Origin: Isochrysis galbana | Lineage: Eukaryota; Haptophyta; Isochrysidales; Isochrysidaceae | Direction: 5' to 3' | Assembly: GCA_018136815.1 (NCBI GenBank) | Contig: CM030933.1 | Span: forward strand, 3,149,144 to 3,213,143 | DNA: 64,000 bases | Shown here: positions 9,297-19,523 of the stretch, piece by piece | Position numbering within the stretch: position 1 is the first letter of the stretch | Layout of the letters: each line of letters begins with the position of its first letter | The notes under the pieces: model-generated | Database searches by the model: none | Told to the model about the DNA's origin: nothing | The model's input: the letters and a program-made list of their open reading frames with translations, nothing else | Made by a program: the position numbers and the translations under genes

Positions 9297-9760
9297 GTTG
9301 TATCCTAGCCAACCCCACTAGCTAATTGGACACAACTTTTCAGTCCCGGAATCCCGCCATGCCTGACTAGCCAGGTGCCCGAGTGATACCGGGGGGAGGG
9401 CACTGCCTCCTCCCCTTGATATTTGCTCTCCCCTCCACCAACTAAGTTTATACTTAGTTCGCCCATGGGAGGGGCACGAGCCCCCCTCTCTCTCCACTCC
9501 CCGCCCATGGGGGAGGAACCACCCACTCTCCTGGCACGCCTGATGGGCCTTGCCAGGAGCACGCGCAGCCCTGCTGACCCATTCCTCTCCCCACAGGCCC
9601 GCCTGACTCGCCCGCCCTGGCCCGTCATGGCATGCTCATCTCTCTGACCAGCCCCTCCTCTCCCTGCGCCCCCCTGATCAGGACCCCCCAGCCAGCTCCT
9701 GTCGACCTGCAGGGGCGCGGAGCGCCAGCGAGGGAGAGGCAGGAGGGGCCATGTCGCATT
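9297..9760 (+). repeat. Dispersed GC-rich repeat family, copy 1
   Basis: The first 130 bases (TCCTAGCCAACCCCACTAGC onward to about 9427) match 34139-34275 at roughly 88% identity. Then follows the near-palindrome AACTAAGTTTATACTTAGTT (about 9441-9460) and a segment whose reverse complement forms 34690-34998, including GACCAGCCCCTCCTC and CAGCCAGCTCC. A further copy of the latter segment is at 55930-56190. No protein-coding capacity is evident; it behaves like a non-autonomous element family. Confidence 0.7.
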
Positions 9761-9930
9761 CGCGATGTCTCAGAGGCAAAAAGAAATAACAGTAAAAGAA
9801 AAACAGTAAACAGTAAAAAGAAACAGAGGAAGAAAGAAGAAGAAAAGTGAAAAAGAAGAGAAAAAAACCCAGAGTATATAGGGCGGTTCTCAGCCCTTCC
9901 CCTCGGCCCTATGGCTACGTAAACTCTCAC

Positions 9931-9994
9931 GTGGCATAGTGGTTCAACCCACCGCCTCCACCAACCTTTTGCTCTGGGTCGCGAGTTCGAGTCC
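9931..9994 (+). mobile_element. tRNA-derived SINE head
   Basis: A box-A-like TGGCATAGTGG (9932-9942) and a box-B-like AGTTCGAGTCC (9984-9994) are spaced as in an RNA polymerase III internal promoter. The intervening bases do not fold into a good tRNA cloverleaf and the flanks do not pair as an acceptor stem, so this is a tRNA-derived element rather than a tRNA gene. A second B-box-like word (AGTTCGAGCC) follows at about 10011. Confidence 0.4.
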
Positions 9995-10054
9995 GGACGG
10001 AGCGCTCTGCAGTTCGAGCCCCGCTCCTTCTCCTCTCCGATCTTCTTCTACAGT

Positions 10055-10195
10055 TAAATTCCACACTCTTCTTCCACCATTAAAAATTCCACGCTCTTCT
10101 TCTACGGTAAAAATCCTGCCTCTTCCTACTGTTAAAATCCTGTCTTCCTACCGTTAAAATCCTGCACTCCGTCTACCGTTAAAATCCTGCCTCCG
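10055..10195 (+). repeat. Degenerate short tandem repeat
   Basis: About six units of 20-30 bases, each containing a TACCGTTAAAATCCTGC-like core. They start with more diverged copies (CAGTTAAATTCCAC) and end with cleaner ones. They follow the SINE head and could be its tail. Confidence 0.6.
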
Positions 10196-10345
10196 TCGCC
10201 TTGCCAAGACATTTCCTCTGCCTTCCTGCCAGCTTCCTTGCCAGTTCCTTCCGCCCCGGTTTCCCGCTTGTCTCCGAAAATCGGTTTCACCGCATTACGA
10301 CCAAGCTTAGTGGGGAAACTCCTCGTCCAGTTCCGTTACCCGAAA

Positions 10346-10440
10346 ATCTCGTTCATCTCGTCGGGCCATCAAGGCCATCTCGTTCATCTCGTCGGGCCAT
10401 CAAGGCCATCTCGTTCATCTCGTCGTCGGGCCATCAGGCC
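10346..10440 (+). repeat. 31-bp tandem repeat, three units
   Basis: Units at 10346-10376, 10377-10407 and 10408-10440 share ATCTCGTTCATCTCGTCGGG followed by CCATCAAGGCC; the third has a 3-base duplication (CGTCGTCG). Further ATCTCGTT words follow to about 10470. Confidence 0.8.
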
Positions 10441-10493
10441 ATCTCGTTACATCTCGTTCACCTCGTTACAATCCAAGCTGCGGCGTTGATTTC

Positions 10494-10566
10494 CACAGGC
10501 CAGGGCCATAGCCCCAGCCTCACCTGCCCCATGAGCTGTGCTCCCAAGCCCCTGCAGGCCATCTGA
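10494..10566 (-). repeat. Fragment of the dispersed GC-rich repeat
   Basis: The reverse complement (GGCCTGCAGGGGC ... CAGGTGAGGCTGGGGC) matches 34630-34690; a more diverged relative is at about 28060-28120. Confidence 0.6.
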
Positions 10567-10604
10567 GTGAGAGGGTGCAACCTTAGGTTGGGTTGTTTTT
10601 TTGG

Positions 10605-10681
10605 CAACTACTTGCCGGAGCGCACGTCGCGACGTGCGATCTACGACCGTCGGAGATCGACTACATTCCTCACTTCTGTGG
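10605..10681 (+). pseudogene. Fragment of the retroelement methyltransferase-like domain
   Basis: This stretch is an inverted, near-identical copy of 19436-19507 inside the large LTR element. It translates to the same peptide (AGAHVATCDLRPSEIDYIPH). It shows that the methyltransferase-like segment exists in more than one copy in this genome. Nothing else of the domain is present here. Confidence 0.65.
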
Positions 10682-11574
10682 TAGGGTGTGGAATAGGTTT
10701 GGTTTGGGGGTATCTAGTTAGAAACTATTCGTGAAATTTGCTAACTTGTTAGATACTATTAGCTCTGGCTCTGAAGCACTAACTTGTTAGATACTATTAG
10801 CTCCTCTGAGCTCCTTGTTATCTAGATATATAATATAACTAGATAGTAGGTGCTCTCCGAAGTTTTGTTTTAGCACCCCCTACTTTGAATATCGCCCCCC
10901 CTCTCGCATCATTGTCCCCCCCCCCCCCCCCACTTGCTCCCTCCGCACATGGCGGCGAAACTGTTCGCCGCGGTGCGCGTAAAGTGCGGTGGGGATGCCG
11001 TTGGCCCCAATCCGACAAAGACGACCCGTCGGCCCGTCGGACGCCATCGGAGAAGCAGATGTGGATGATCTGCAGATCTACTTGGCGATGCCCAAGNNNN
11101 NNNNNNNNNNNNNNNNNNNNNNNNNNNNNNNNNNNNNNNNNNNNNNNNNNNNNNNNNNNNNNNNNNNNNNNNNNNNNNNNNNNNNNNNNNNNNNNNACGA
11201 ACGAAGAACGACAGACGAAAGACAGATAATGTCCGATGGACTGAAGAACGACCGACAGATCGCCCTTTGATCGTGTCCGTCGTTGTCTGATCGGAGTGTT
11301 TGGGTTTGATTTCAGTCGAGTTACGTGAGAAAGTCGTGGGGCGAGTGTCGGAGTGTTTTCCTGGGTGTCTCTGTCTGTCGTCCTGTCGTCAGTCGTCATC
11401 CGTCGCTCTCGCTCTCGTCGCTCTCGCTCTCGTAACACGCGTACCCAACAAACTCGCGCTCTCCTCGCCAGCCCCTGCCATCACAGCCCTTCCTCTCATT
11501 CACCCGCGCCTCTCGCCGCTCGCTCGATGTCGCTCTCGCCGCCGTCCTCGCCCTCGCTCAAGCCCGCCTGCCTC
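10682..11574. other. Intergenic with a 100-N gap
   Basis: Contains a short direct repeat (CTAACTTGTTAGATACTATTAG at about 10740 and 10782), AT-rich spacer, a C run, and the scaffold gap 11097-11196. The + strand frame running into the gap ends EADVDDLQIYLAMPK, which could be part of a gene or retroelement ORF hidden by the gap, but is too short to name. I see nothing else. Confidence 0.4.
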
Positions 11575-11697
11575 TCCCCTCCGGCAGTACGTGTCTTCTC
11601 GCCCTGTTTGGGTAAGAGAAGACGGGGGTGCCAGAGCCAGGAGGGAAGGGCCGCGGCTCGCCGCGGCCACTCGCTCTAGCGAGGGAGATTAGCGCTT
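11575..11697 (+). repeat. Dispersed repeat, inverse copy of 34403-34527
   Basis: About 120 bases, including GGAGGGAAGGGCCGCGGCTC and CTCGCTCTAGCGAGGGAGAT, match the reverse complement of 34403-34527 with few differences. Both lie next to gene-poor repeat blocks. The segment 11698-12019 beyond it is ordinary intergenic DNA with no gene. Confidence 0.75.
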
Positions 11698-12019
11698 CTG
11701 GCGGGAGGACGGGCTGGGGCGAGGGCGAGCGCGACGACGGAGCGGACATGGCTGGGAGGGTCGGGATGATGGATAGGCTGAGGCTGAGGGATTGGTGAGG
11801 TTTGGTATTGAGGTAGTGTTGAGAACGAGGCAGGTGACAGGTGACCCGTAAACGCGTCACAAAACTTGGTGTTGCTGAGGGCATGGTGCCTAGGTACACT
11901 TGGAACATTTAATGAGGACATGCATGTGGTAACTCAATAGCCAAGGTTTGGAACAAATACAAAATAACATGGTATGCTCATGCTCTCACCTAGCAAAGTC
12001 CGTCCTAGTTTCTAATTTA

Positions 12020-12232
12020 ATTTAATTTTTAACAAATTTTTATGGGTCGCGGCGCGGCAAAGGAACGGGACTAGCGCTCACTCAAGACAGGACACCCTGC
12101 CGCGGCAAGCGCAAGCACCCTTCCCCCATTATGCCACCCAGCTCTTCACTAGCTTTCTACCTGCGCTAGCCAGAGCGCCCCTCCCTCCACACTCAGACAG
12201 CCCCCTACGCCAGGATCCTGTTCTGGTCTCGC
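12020..12232 (+). repeat. Dispersed repeat, inverse copy of 36078-36290
   Basis: Roughly 210 bases, from AACAAATTTTTATGGGTCGC to CAGGATCCTGTTCTGGTCTC, match the reverse complement of 36078-36290 closely. The pair is 24 kb apart and brackets most of the mobile DNA of the window. Confidence 0.8.
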
Positions 12233-12510
12233 ATCACACGCGGATACAGAGGGCCGCGGATGCGGTCCTCTGGACGAGCCCATACACCCAAAAGCAGAGC
12301 AAATGGATCGCACACCCACACTACGCCACACACCACGCAAAAAGCGCGACCAGGACATTGGGGCTAGGGCTCATACACTGGCCGACTCATGTCAAGGCCC
12401 TCCAAGCCAAATGGATCCTAAACTACCTAAACGCACGCAAAGCGATCTGGAAGCACGCGCTGGACGCATGGTTCTGTCGCACCGGGCTGGGGAGGGGCGC
12501 TGTCCTCTCC
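12225..12510 (+). pseudogene. LINE reverse-transcriptase fragment (1)
   Basis: One frame encodes the thumb/connection part of the LINE protein found complete at 56488-60774. Matching phrases include HVKALQAKWILNYL, DAWFCRTGLGRGAVLS and a diverged copy of the segment before them. It is cut off exactly where the left LTR of the gypsy element begins (12511). The rest of the LINE is not found on the other side of the LTR element. Confidence 0.75.
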
Positions 12511-12990
12511 GACCTACAAGCCAAGGGTAGCGGACCTAGGGAATGTGAGAGGAAATTTCCGAACGCCAACGCCAAACGCCGAACGCGGGAAGGCAACGAA
12601 ACCCTAACCAGGCCAAGCAGAACCTACGAAGAACAGGCCTGGACGACAACGAAAGTGAGCAGGTCCCAAGAAAGAACCGGAACCCAACAAGAAACGACAA
12701 GCCTTGCAAGAAGCTAAACAAGCCTTCACAAGGTAACCTGAGAGCCTGAGACAAGCGCGCAGCGAGTGACAGGCGACCTGGCTCCTTTGGGTCAAGATTA
12801 CCCGAAAGGAGGAAACCTGGAATCTAGACCTGACAGACAGGCTAGAAGGAACGAAACGAGAACTCGAATTCTAGATCGCTAGGGACGAACCCTACCAACC
12901 TAGATGTACCTGAGCTTCACCGTGTGGCCGCACGGCGAAGGACCTGGAAACAAGAGCCTGGAAATCGCATCATCTAGGATGAATGCGACA
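12511..12990 (-). repeat. LTR (3' LTR of the gypsy element)
   Basis: Matches 24325-24804 base for base at a constant offset of 11814, with about two mismatches seen. In element orientation it begins TGTCGCATTC directly after a G-rich polypurine tract, and ends CTTGTAGGTC; the usual final CA is absent. The internal side, 12991-13342, shows no ORF of note. Confidence 0.9.
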
Positions 12991-13342
12991 CCCCCCGACT
13001 AAGATCGAGACGTCTCCCGATGTCGAGCGGTGAACCTGGAAACAGAGACCTGGAAACTGGAACCTGAGCTGACCAGAGGTCAGAATCGGAACAAGAAGCA
13101 ACGGAACATAGCGAGCGAAACGTGGAGACAAGAACACCCTTTGGATCCAAAGCGAGCACGAAATCGGCGGCTTAACGCGGCGGCCTCTTTCGTACGCACT
13201 GCCCCACCCACTTCTCCCTTTTACAGGAGCTTTGCTCGGGTGTTGCGCCGGGTGTAGAGCGCAGGCAGCACGCGTTCAGCACCTCCATGATTCGCTCTGA
13301 CAGAAATTGAACTCGGAGCCCTAGCCGAGGCGTGGGGCTAGC

Positions 13343-14172
13343 CTAGAGGGACGGGTCCCTTACCCAAGACATGGGATCAACGAGAATGGAGCCTGGATCG
13401 AGTGCGCGAAGACGGCGCATCGAGAACGGGAGGAAGAGGAGTATCCTGGCCGACGAAGAAGTTGCTTCCGGGGACTCAACATCTTCTGGACAAGTCTCTT
13501 CGACGGAGCGATCATAATCATCAAGCAAATCAGAACAACGACGGAGCAACTCGGAACGAGGCTCCCAGGTGGCTTCTCGAAGAGAATAGCCACGCCACTT
13601 CACGAGGTACTCGTAGAATCGCCATGGCTACGACGATCGAGCAACTTTTCAACGATGTACTCGTCGTCAGCCAGCGGCTCTTCATCAACGAAAGTATGAT
13701 ACGGCCGGAGGTTCGAGATATGCACCTCCTCCTTGACTAACCGGTTCTCCAAATCACGGAGTCGGTACCTAGTGTCGGACAGAGCCTCTACGACGCGGTA
13801 GGGACCCGAGTAGATGAATTGCAACTTGTTGGCATGGCCTGGTAATCGCATGCAGACGCGATCCCCAGGTTCGAAACGAGCTGGTCTTTGAGACTTGATG
13901 GTAGCGTCACGGACTGACTCAGCCTGAGCGGCTAGGGTAGCCTCGAGAGCGCTGGACCAAGAGAGGCGGAGGCTCGCATTGAGCCTGGATGCGTACGAGC
14001 GAACGTCGGCGGACGCCGCCTCGAGAGCAGTTGGCGAAACAGACTTCGGATCAGAGAGTTGAGCGGGCAGACGCAGCTCACGCCCAAAGATCAAAGACGC
14101 TGGAGACCGGGAGGTGACACGACCGGAGAAGCCCTCAACGAGAGGAGTAGGAACGGCAAATGGTCGACCCAA
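13343..14172 (-). pseudogene. Integrase C-terminal region with GPY/F and chromodomain
   Basis: Part of the gypsy element. The frame 14172-13600 has the GPY/F module (YSGPYRVVEALSDTRYRL) and runs into the first strand of a chromodomain (DEYIVEKLLDRR). The rest of the chromodomain (KWRGYSLREATWEP, then an acidic helix) is in another frame starting near 13603, so one frameshift splits the domain. Chromodomains in such integrases steer insertion towards particular chromatin marks. As it stands no intact protein can be made. Confidence 0.8.
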
Positions 14173-14862
14173 TGACCGCCACCCTCGTTCGAGGCGCGCA
14201 TAAACGGATGAGCGTTTGCTGAGCGCGTTCGACGAAGCCTACACCTTCATGTCGGTACGGCTCTGTACTCGACAAATCAGTCCCGGTGAGCTCCAGAATA
14301 CGCGAAACAAGAACCGAACATAGATTCGAACCGGCGTCGGTTCGAAGCTGCCTAGGGACTCCATAACGCGTCACAATCAAGCGGATGAACATGTCCAAGG
14401 CCATCTCCGACGAGGGATCCCCATTCGACGGCTCAGCCTCAATCCATCGAGTGAGCGAGTCGATGAAGACGACCAGCTTGTCGTAACCCGAGACTCCAGG
14501 CACGAAGTTGTGAGTGGGAGCAGCGAGAGCACGTCGCAGTAGACCACATCAAAGGGGTAGGTACCCACGGAGAGACCGGAGGGCGACGCTAGAGCCCTAG
14601 GTAGCGGCTTGGCGAGGGTGCACTCGTGGCATTCTCGGACGTAGGACGCAACGTCGGAAGACATGCCAGGCCAGTATACCCGAGTACGAAGAAGACCGGA
14701 CATACGAGAAACTCCAAGGTGACCGGAGCGATCGTGGTAGGCAAAGAGGTAGCGAGACCGCAACGAGGGCGGAACATAGAGCACTAGCGAGTCCGGGTCG
14801 GTGGAGTCAGGAACGGTGCGATAGTAGACGAGCCCATCGTGAACGACGAAACGGCGAAACAT
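14135..14862 (-). pseudogene. Integrase zinc-binding and DDE core, frameshifted
   Basis: Frame 14862-14377 holds the HHCC zinc-binding module (HDRSGHLGVS ... YVRECHECTLAK). A second frame, 14503-14135, holds the catalytic core: VVFIDSLTRWIEA (first D), RTDAGSNLCS (second D) and GFVERAQQTL (E). The two halves overlap in different frames, so the copy is inactive as read. Confidence 0.85.
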
Positions 14863-15285
14863 CTTGGATTGCTGAGCGGAAACGGGAGCGGGAGCGACAG
14901 GACTGGAACACGAATCATCGTCGGCAATGGGGCCTGAGGCGGCGGCCGGCGGAGGCGACCCTTGGCCTGATGGCTCGTGGTTGGCCGTCTCTCCTGAGCC
15001 TAGGAGTGGCTCTACGAACGGATCTTCCGCCAGGGCCGCTTCATCTCTTCGGAAGTCGGCGTACCCGGAGCCAAATAACTGGACTGGATGGCGGGCCCGG
15101 AATCGGAGGCTCGACGACGAGATCGGTCCAAGCTTGAAGCCCTCGCGCCGTAGCTACGGAGCGCGTGATGGCAGCCACCGGATGAGACCGTTCATGCTCG
15201 GCTAGAGACTCTGAGCCAGGCTCACGTACCGCTAACGACGCTGGGCCGGCGAGTGGTTCGTCTTCGTGTTCCGGCTCCAGGGATG

Positions 15286-15684
15286 CTAGCCGGACAGCCC
15301 GTCAGCATCCTGATGAACAGCTCCTGGTTTATGTTCGACATCGAACCGGTACTCAGCCAACTTGAGAGCCCACCGAGTCAGCCGAAGGCTGGCCCACCGG
15401 CTACTTGATCCTTCATGGTATGCAGCCATCGCAGCGCGGAGTGGTCGACGACTAACTTGAACCGACGCCCCCAAAGGTAGGGTCGCCAATTTCGGATTGA
15501 TTCCAGGGCAGCCAAGAGTCAATCTCGGTCACCGTCCAATGGCTTCGGCCGAGGTGAGACTGCGAGCGTAGTACCCAACGACTCGTTCACGGTTATCGTC
15601 TCCTAGCTGCGAGAGGATGCCGGCGATGCCCAACTTGCTAGCCCCATCGGTCTTGACGATGAAGGCCGATCATCCCTGGGTGGA
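15286..15684 (-). pseudogene. RNase H region
   Basis: Follows the RT region of the gypsy element. The most readable part (15522-15286) ends with LTRWALKLAEYRFDVEHKPG and QDADGLS, the typical last strand-helix of Ty3/gypsy RNase H. The preceding part is spread over other frames by indels. Confidence 0.7.
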
Positions 15685-15685
15685 G

Positions 15686-16944
15686 TCAAGACGGGCTCCG
15701 AAGTGATCGCTGTCTTGAGCTCTTGGATAGCTCGGCGACACTCCTCGGACTGGGACTCCTTTGCCACGTCGCAGCCCTTCCGCGTGAGGGCAGTGAGGGA
15801 GCAGCCTTAGCGGCGAATTGGCGAATGAATCGACGATAGTAGGAGCAAAGGCCGAGGAAAGATCGAACCGCTTCCAAGGAGTTGATGGATGACGGGTCGA
15901 TGTCGGCGACAGCTGCGACCTTCTTCGGGTCCATCTTGAGACCTTCCCTCGAGACAACGTGACCGAGGTACTCCGTAGAGGTGGCAAAGAAGACACACTT
16001 GGACATCTTGCAGGTCAGGCCGGCCCACTCTAGCCGCTCGAGAACTAGGTCTAGCCGGTGAAGCATTTGCTCGAACGAAGCTTGTGCCCTGGCCTCTTCG
16101 GAAGGACCCACGCCCGTTGACCAGATGCCCACATCATCGAGGTAAGGCATGCAGATCTCCCACGCTAGCGCACCGAGAACGATGTCCATCAAGCGGCACA
16201 TGTAGGAGGACCTGATTGGATGCCGAACGGTAGAAAGTTGAACTCGTATTTGCCGCGGTGGGTAGTGAAAGCGGTGATATGTTTGTGCGACTCTTTGATC
16301 GGGATGCCCCAAAAACCAGAGGCTAAATCGAGAGTACATAAAAAGAGAGAACTGAGCGGCCCTTGGCCGGACGCTAGCCTATCAATAGCCTCTACAATGA
16401 GGGGTAGAGGGCTATCCTCGACGCGTAGCTTGGCGTTAGTGTCGCGGTAGTCCACGCAGAATCGAACGGAGCCATCTTTCTTGCTGACCAGGACTACTCG
16501 GGAAGCCCAAGCCGAATTTGACTTGCGAATAATGCCGGCGGCTTCCATCTTGGCTACCTCCTCTTCTATGATGAGCTCGCCTGCGCGGCCCACTCTAGAC
16601 GGAGCGTGCCGGTGAGGAACAGCGCCGGGGTTGAGTGGCAACTCCACCTCGAGAACGTGCGTATGGTTTGGAGCCCCCGGGTGCAACGCGAAAGCTTTGA
16701 TGCGCCGGGCCAAGAGTTGGCGTACTTCTTCTCGTTGATCGTCGGAAAGAAGCCGGTCCGGATCGATGGTGGCTGAGTCGAGTAGAGATCGTTGCTCCTC
16801 GCTCAGCGCGGTGACAGGGTCACCATCCCCCTCGCTTCCAGTCGGAGTCCAGCCCCGGTGCAACTTGAAACGCACCTGGAGCGAAGCTATCGGATGCAGA
16901 GACGGCAGGGTCAGCGCATTGACCCCGGTGTGGACGATCGTCAC
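15686..16944 (-). pseudogene. Reverse transcriptase, frameshifted
   Basis: Frame 16944-16189 carries the fingers and palm N-terminal half (EEEVAKMEAAGIIRKSNSAW, RFCVDYRDTNAKL, LDLASGFWGIPI). Frame 16339-15686 carries the second half, with the polymerase box MPYLDDVGIWS and LGHVVSREGLKMDPKKV. Both Asp of YLDD are present. At least one indel near 16.2 kb and others after 15.8 kb break the frame. Confidence 0.88.
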
Positions 16945-16984
16945 CGCGATGCGTGATCGTCCGTGGGCGTGACCACCGTGGGCA

Positions 16985-17945
16985 TTACGAGAGGGACGAA
17001 TCGAGAGCCTCGCGATTTGGTAGGCGGTCGACCAGCATCGCGCAGTCCGAATGATCTCGGAGAGCCAGCGGAACCCTGACCCAGATGGTTGCGCGGTGGA
17101 AGGCAGGAATCGTCACCGCTTGCTCCGTGTAGAGAAGATATTCGGACGAGGTAGACGCCGGAGCTTTGGCCGCAAACTCGTCGGCAGACTCAAAGAGAGG
17201 TGTATAGAGTGGCTGCCTAGCATCAGCAGCAGCCTCACCCTCCGATCCGGCCGGGATCTCTCGTGTTGCCGTCGACCTCTCCAGAAAGTCGACAGTCAGC
17301 GGCTGACCGGGTGACATCGAGATAGCTCCGACGAAGCCGGAGTCCGCGACTGGGGGCGGCGCCGTGGAAACTCTGACTACGCATTCGGAAAGGACTCTTG
17401 AAGAGTCTTCTGCATCGCCAGAGGCCGGACGGAGGCGGAGGCTTCCTTCCGAGCTCGCGGCGTCGAGAGAAATGGTAGCGGAGTGGGCGGCCAAAAAATC
17501 GTTCCCGAGCAGAAGCATCGGTTTCCTTCGATGACCGCGAACGAATGACGGAAGAGGCGACCGACAAGGAGAAGACGAGGCTAGCCCGGCCCCTAGTGAT
17601 GAGAGGAAGGCCGTCCGGCCCATGTAGGTTGGGGACGGTAGCGTCCGATACGCGTTCGACGCAAGCGTCTTCAGGTAGTCGATCGAGAAGAGCAGTGGTG
17701 ATTACTGACGGGCCCGCTCCAGTGTCAGCCAGGGTGCTGTTCACCGTGAGGGCAACGTCCGGGAGAACGAACCCTTGAGCTGCGCGGTCGCCATCGGCAC
17801 GGCAGACCACGAGATCGCGGACATAGAGGCAGTGACGAGGGTAGAGCGGCGGCGGAGTGTCCGCGATAGATTCTACTGGAAGCGAGGTTCCGGCTCCGGG
17901 TGACGGGTGGTTGGATGGAGGCTGGCCTGGACGGAGAAGATTCAT
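16985..17945 (-). pseudogene. Retroviral-type aspartic protease region, frameshifted
   Basis: Frame 17945-17235 includes the active-site loop VNSTLADTGAGPSVI (D-T-G). The matching second part (MLLLGNDFLAAHSATISLD) is in frame 17623-16985, followed by a linker of about 150 residues before RT. The split again shows a frameshift between the active-site loop and the C-terminal strand. Confidence 0.75.
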
Positions 17946-18994
17946 CGACGTGGGGCACTCGCTCGATAGCGGCGGCTACCGTCTGCGGCACGAATGGTAT
18001 TGAAGAGTATGGGGATGCCTTGCCGAACTAGAGGGGTTAGGCACGCCATCATAGCCTAGCCCTCGACGGTCCGTCGGATGCCGAGGTTGATCCATTTGGC
18101 GTGACCATTCCTTCTCCAGGACTTCTGCAAGTCTGTCTTCGGAAGCTTCGACAACTCGGAAAAACCAGCCGCACTGAGGCCCCTAGCGGCAGCCCCATCG
18201 CCACACAATGCCTGTGGAGTACCTTCTCCGTCGGCGGCGTCGGAGGGCTTGGTCTCGAGGGCCTGCATGCTCCGGTGTTCTGGAGTCTCGGGCGTATCAT
18301 CTTCTCCCGAGTCCAGCCCAACATCCCCGTTTTCAAGTGGCCTTTCGGCTACGACCGAACCGGTCGGTTCGGCCACTCCTTCGTCGCCAGCCGTGAAGGA
18401 GGCGCTCGGAGATAGTGCATTGATGCCTTGAGAGCCCAGTCGAGACAAGATGGAGGTTCCGACGGCTCCGCAGCTGCCGCTTGCTCAGCGATTTCTTGGG
18501 CGATGGAAGGCGTGACATCCCGCCACCGATGGACCCCCGAAATTACATCACGGTCGAAGACCTGCCACTTGCTGCGGCGCTTCTTCACCGTGTTTGGAGG
18601 GCCTGGCGTTGTAGAGCGGTCCTTCATGGGCCACTCCCACGGCGTGAAGCAGTCCACTTCCGCCACGGTCCCGTCTTGCGATGCGTTGGTTTCCGAGTCC
18701 TTCCGATGAAGCAGGCGAGACGCATCGGCAACGGGCCCGCGTCTGAGATCACGACAACCGAATCAGACACTGGCGAACCGCTGGGAGGCGTGAGGTGAGG
18801 GCTAGAAGCTGCTTCGCCTCTCCCCTCCATGAAGCGAGCAGAGCCGTCCTCGGCTCAGCCAGTTCGAAGCCGGTCGAGCAGAGCGAAGGGCGTTCTCTCA
18901 AGCTGGCAGCAGCTTGGGAAATTGCCCAGTCCACCGTGAAGTTCGAGCGAACGCGACGCCTTGGCTTTGCGCGCATAACGGCGCAAGACGGCAT
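17946..18994 (-). other. Retroelement region between methyltransferase and protease
   Basis: About 1 kb inside the gypsy element. Several medium ORFs exist on the - strand, for example one with ISGVHRWRDVTPSIAQEIAEQ-like text near 18.5 kb. None resembles a known domain, and frames change often, as in the rest of the element. Confidence 0.4.
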
Positions 18995-19523
18995 CCACTG
19001 GGCCGCCATTGCACCGGCAATGCCCACATAGGTGCGGCTGCGAAGGGCGCCACGGTGAGGCGACGGCGATAGATCCGCCATCGCGGATAGACGTCCCTCG
19101 ACAATCTTCGAAGGCTGCAGGGGCGGGAGTGAAGCCGTCAGGTACAGGCCAGTTGCTTTTGATGGCCCGTGCCGTGCTGCCACGGCTGCACAAACTGCCG
19201 CGGTCGCAACCCCCGACTAAGGCAGAGGCTTCCGCGTGCATTCGAGGATTTTCGACGGCAACGAAAGGCGCGTCGGCGCTTGCCATGGCGAGGAAGACTC
19301 TAGCGGCGGATTCGAGAGCCTGGCGACGTCCCGGTTCCCGATCGAGCCACTGGCAACTCACCGCCGACAAATACGTGCACGGCGGATGCGCGACCACGAG
19401 GTCCCAACCGAGATTTTGAATGTGAAGAGCATCTCCGCAGAAGTGGGGAATGTAGTCGATCTCCGACGGTCGTAGATCGCACGTCGCGACGTGCGCTCCG
19501 GCAAGTAGGAACATCGAAGACAC
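18995..19523 (-). pseudogene. Phage-type DNA cytosine methyltransferase-like domain in the retroelement
   Basis: Frame 19523-18855 starts with a SAM-pocket-like stretch (FLLAGAHVATCDLRPSE, HFCGDA). It then shows LVVAHPPCTYLSAVSCQW, matching the PPC motif that carries the catalytic Cys of C5-cytosine methyltransferases, and APFVAVENPRMH, matching the ENV-type motif. After a frameshift near 19.18 kb the second frame continues with SKATGLYLTASLPPLQPS and ends RTYVGIAGAMAAQW. Both phrases are typical of the compact methylase family common in phages. It lies inside the LTR pair and on the element's coding strand, so it is cargo of the retrotransposon rather than a host gene. A fragment of the same domain is at 10605-10681. 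The present copy is broken by at least one indel. Confidence 0.7.

Noticed and set aside
9931-9994. Functional tRNA gene
   Set aside because: A and B boxes are present but no cloverleaf or acceptor stem forms; treated as a SINE head.
10346-10440. Regular 31-bp repeats as a CRISPR array
   Set aside because: Units are contiguous without spacers, in a eukaryotic context; a simple tandem repeat.
18855-19523. Methyltransferase-like domain as a host gene or bacterial contamination
   Set aside because: It lies within a pair of near-identical LTRs, on the strand of the pol genes and in the frameshifted style of the element.
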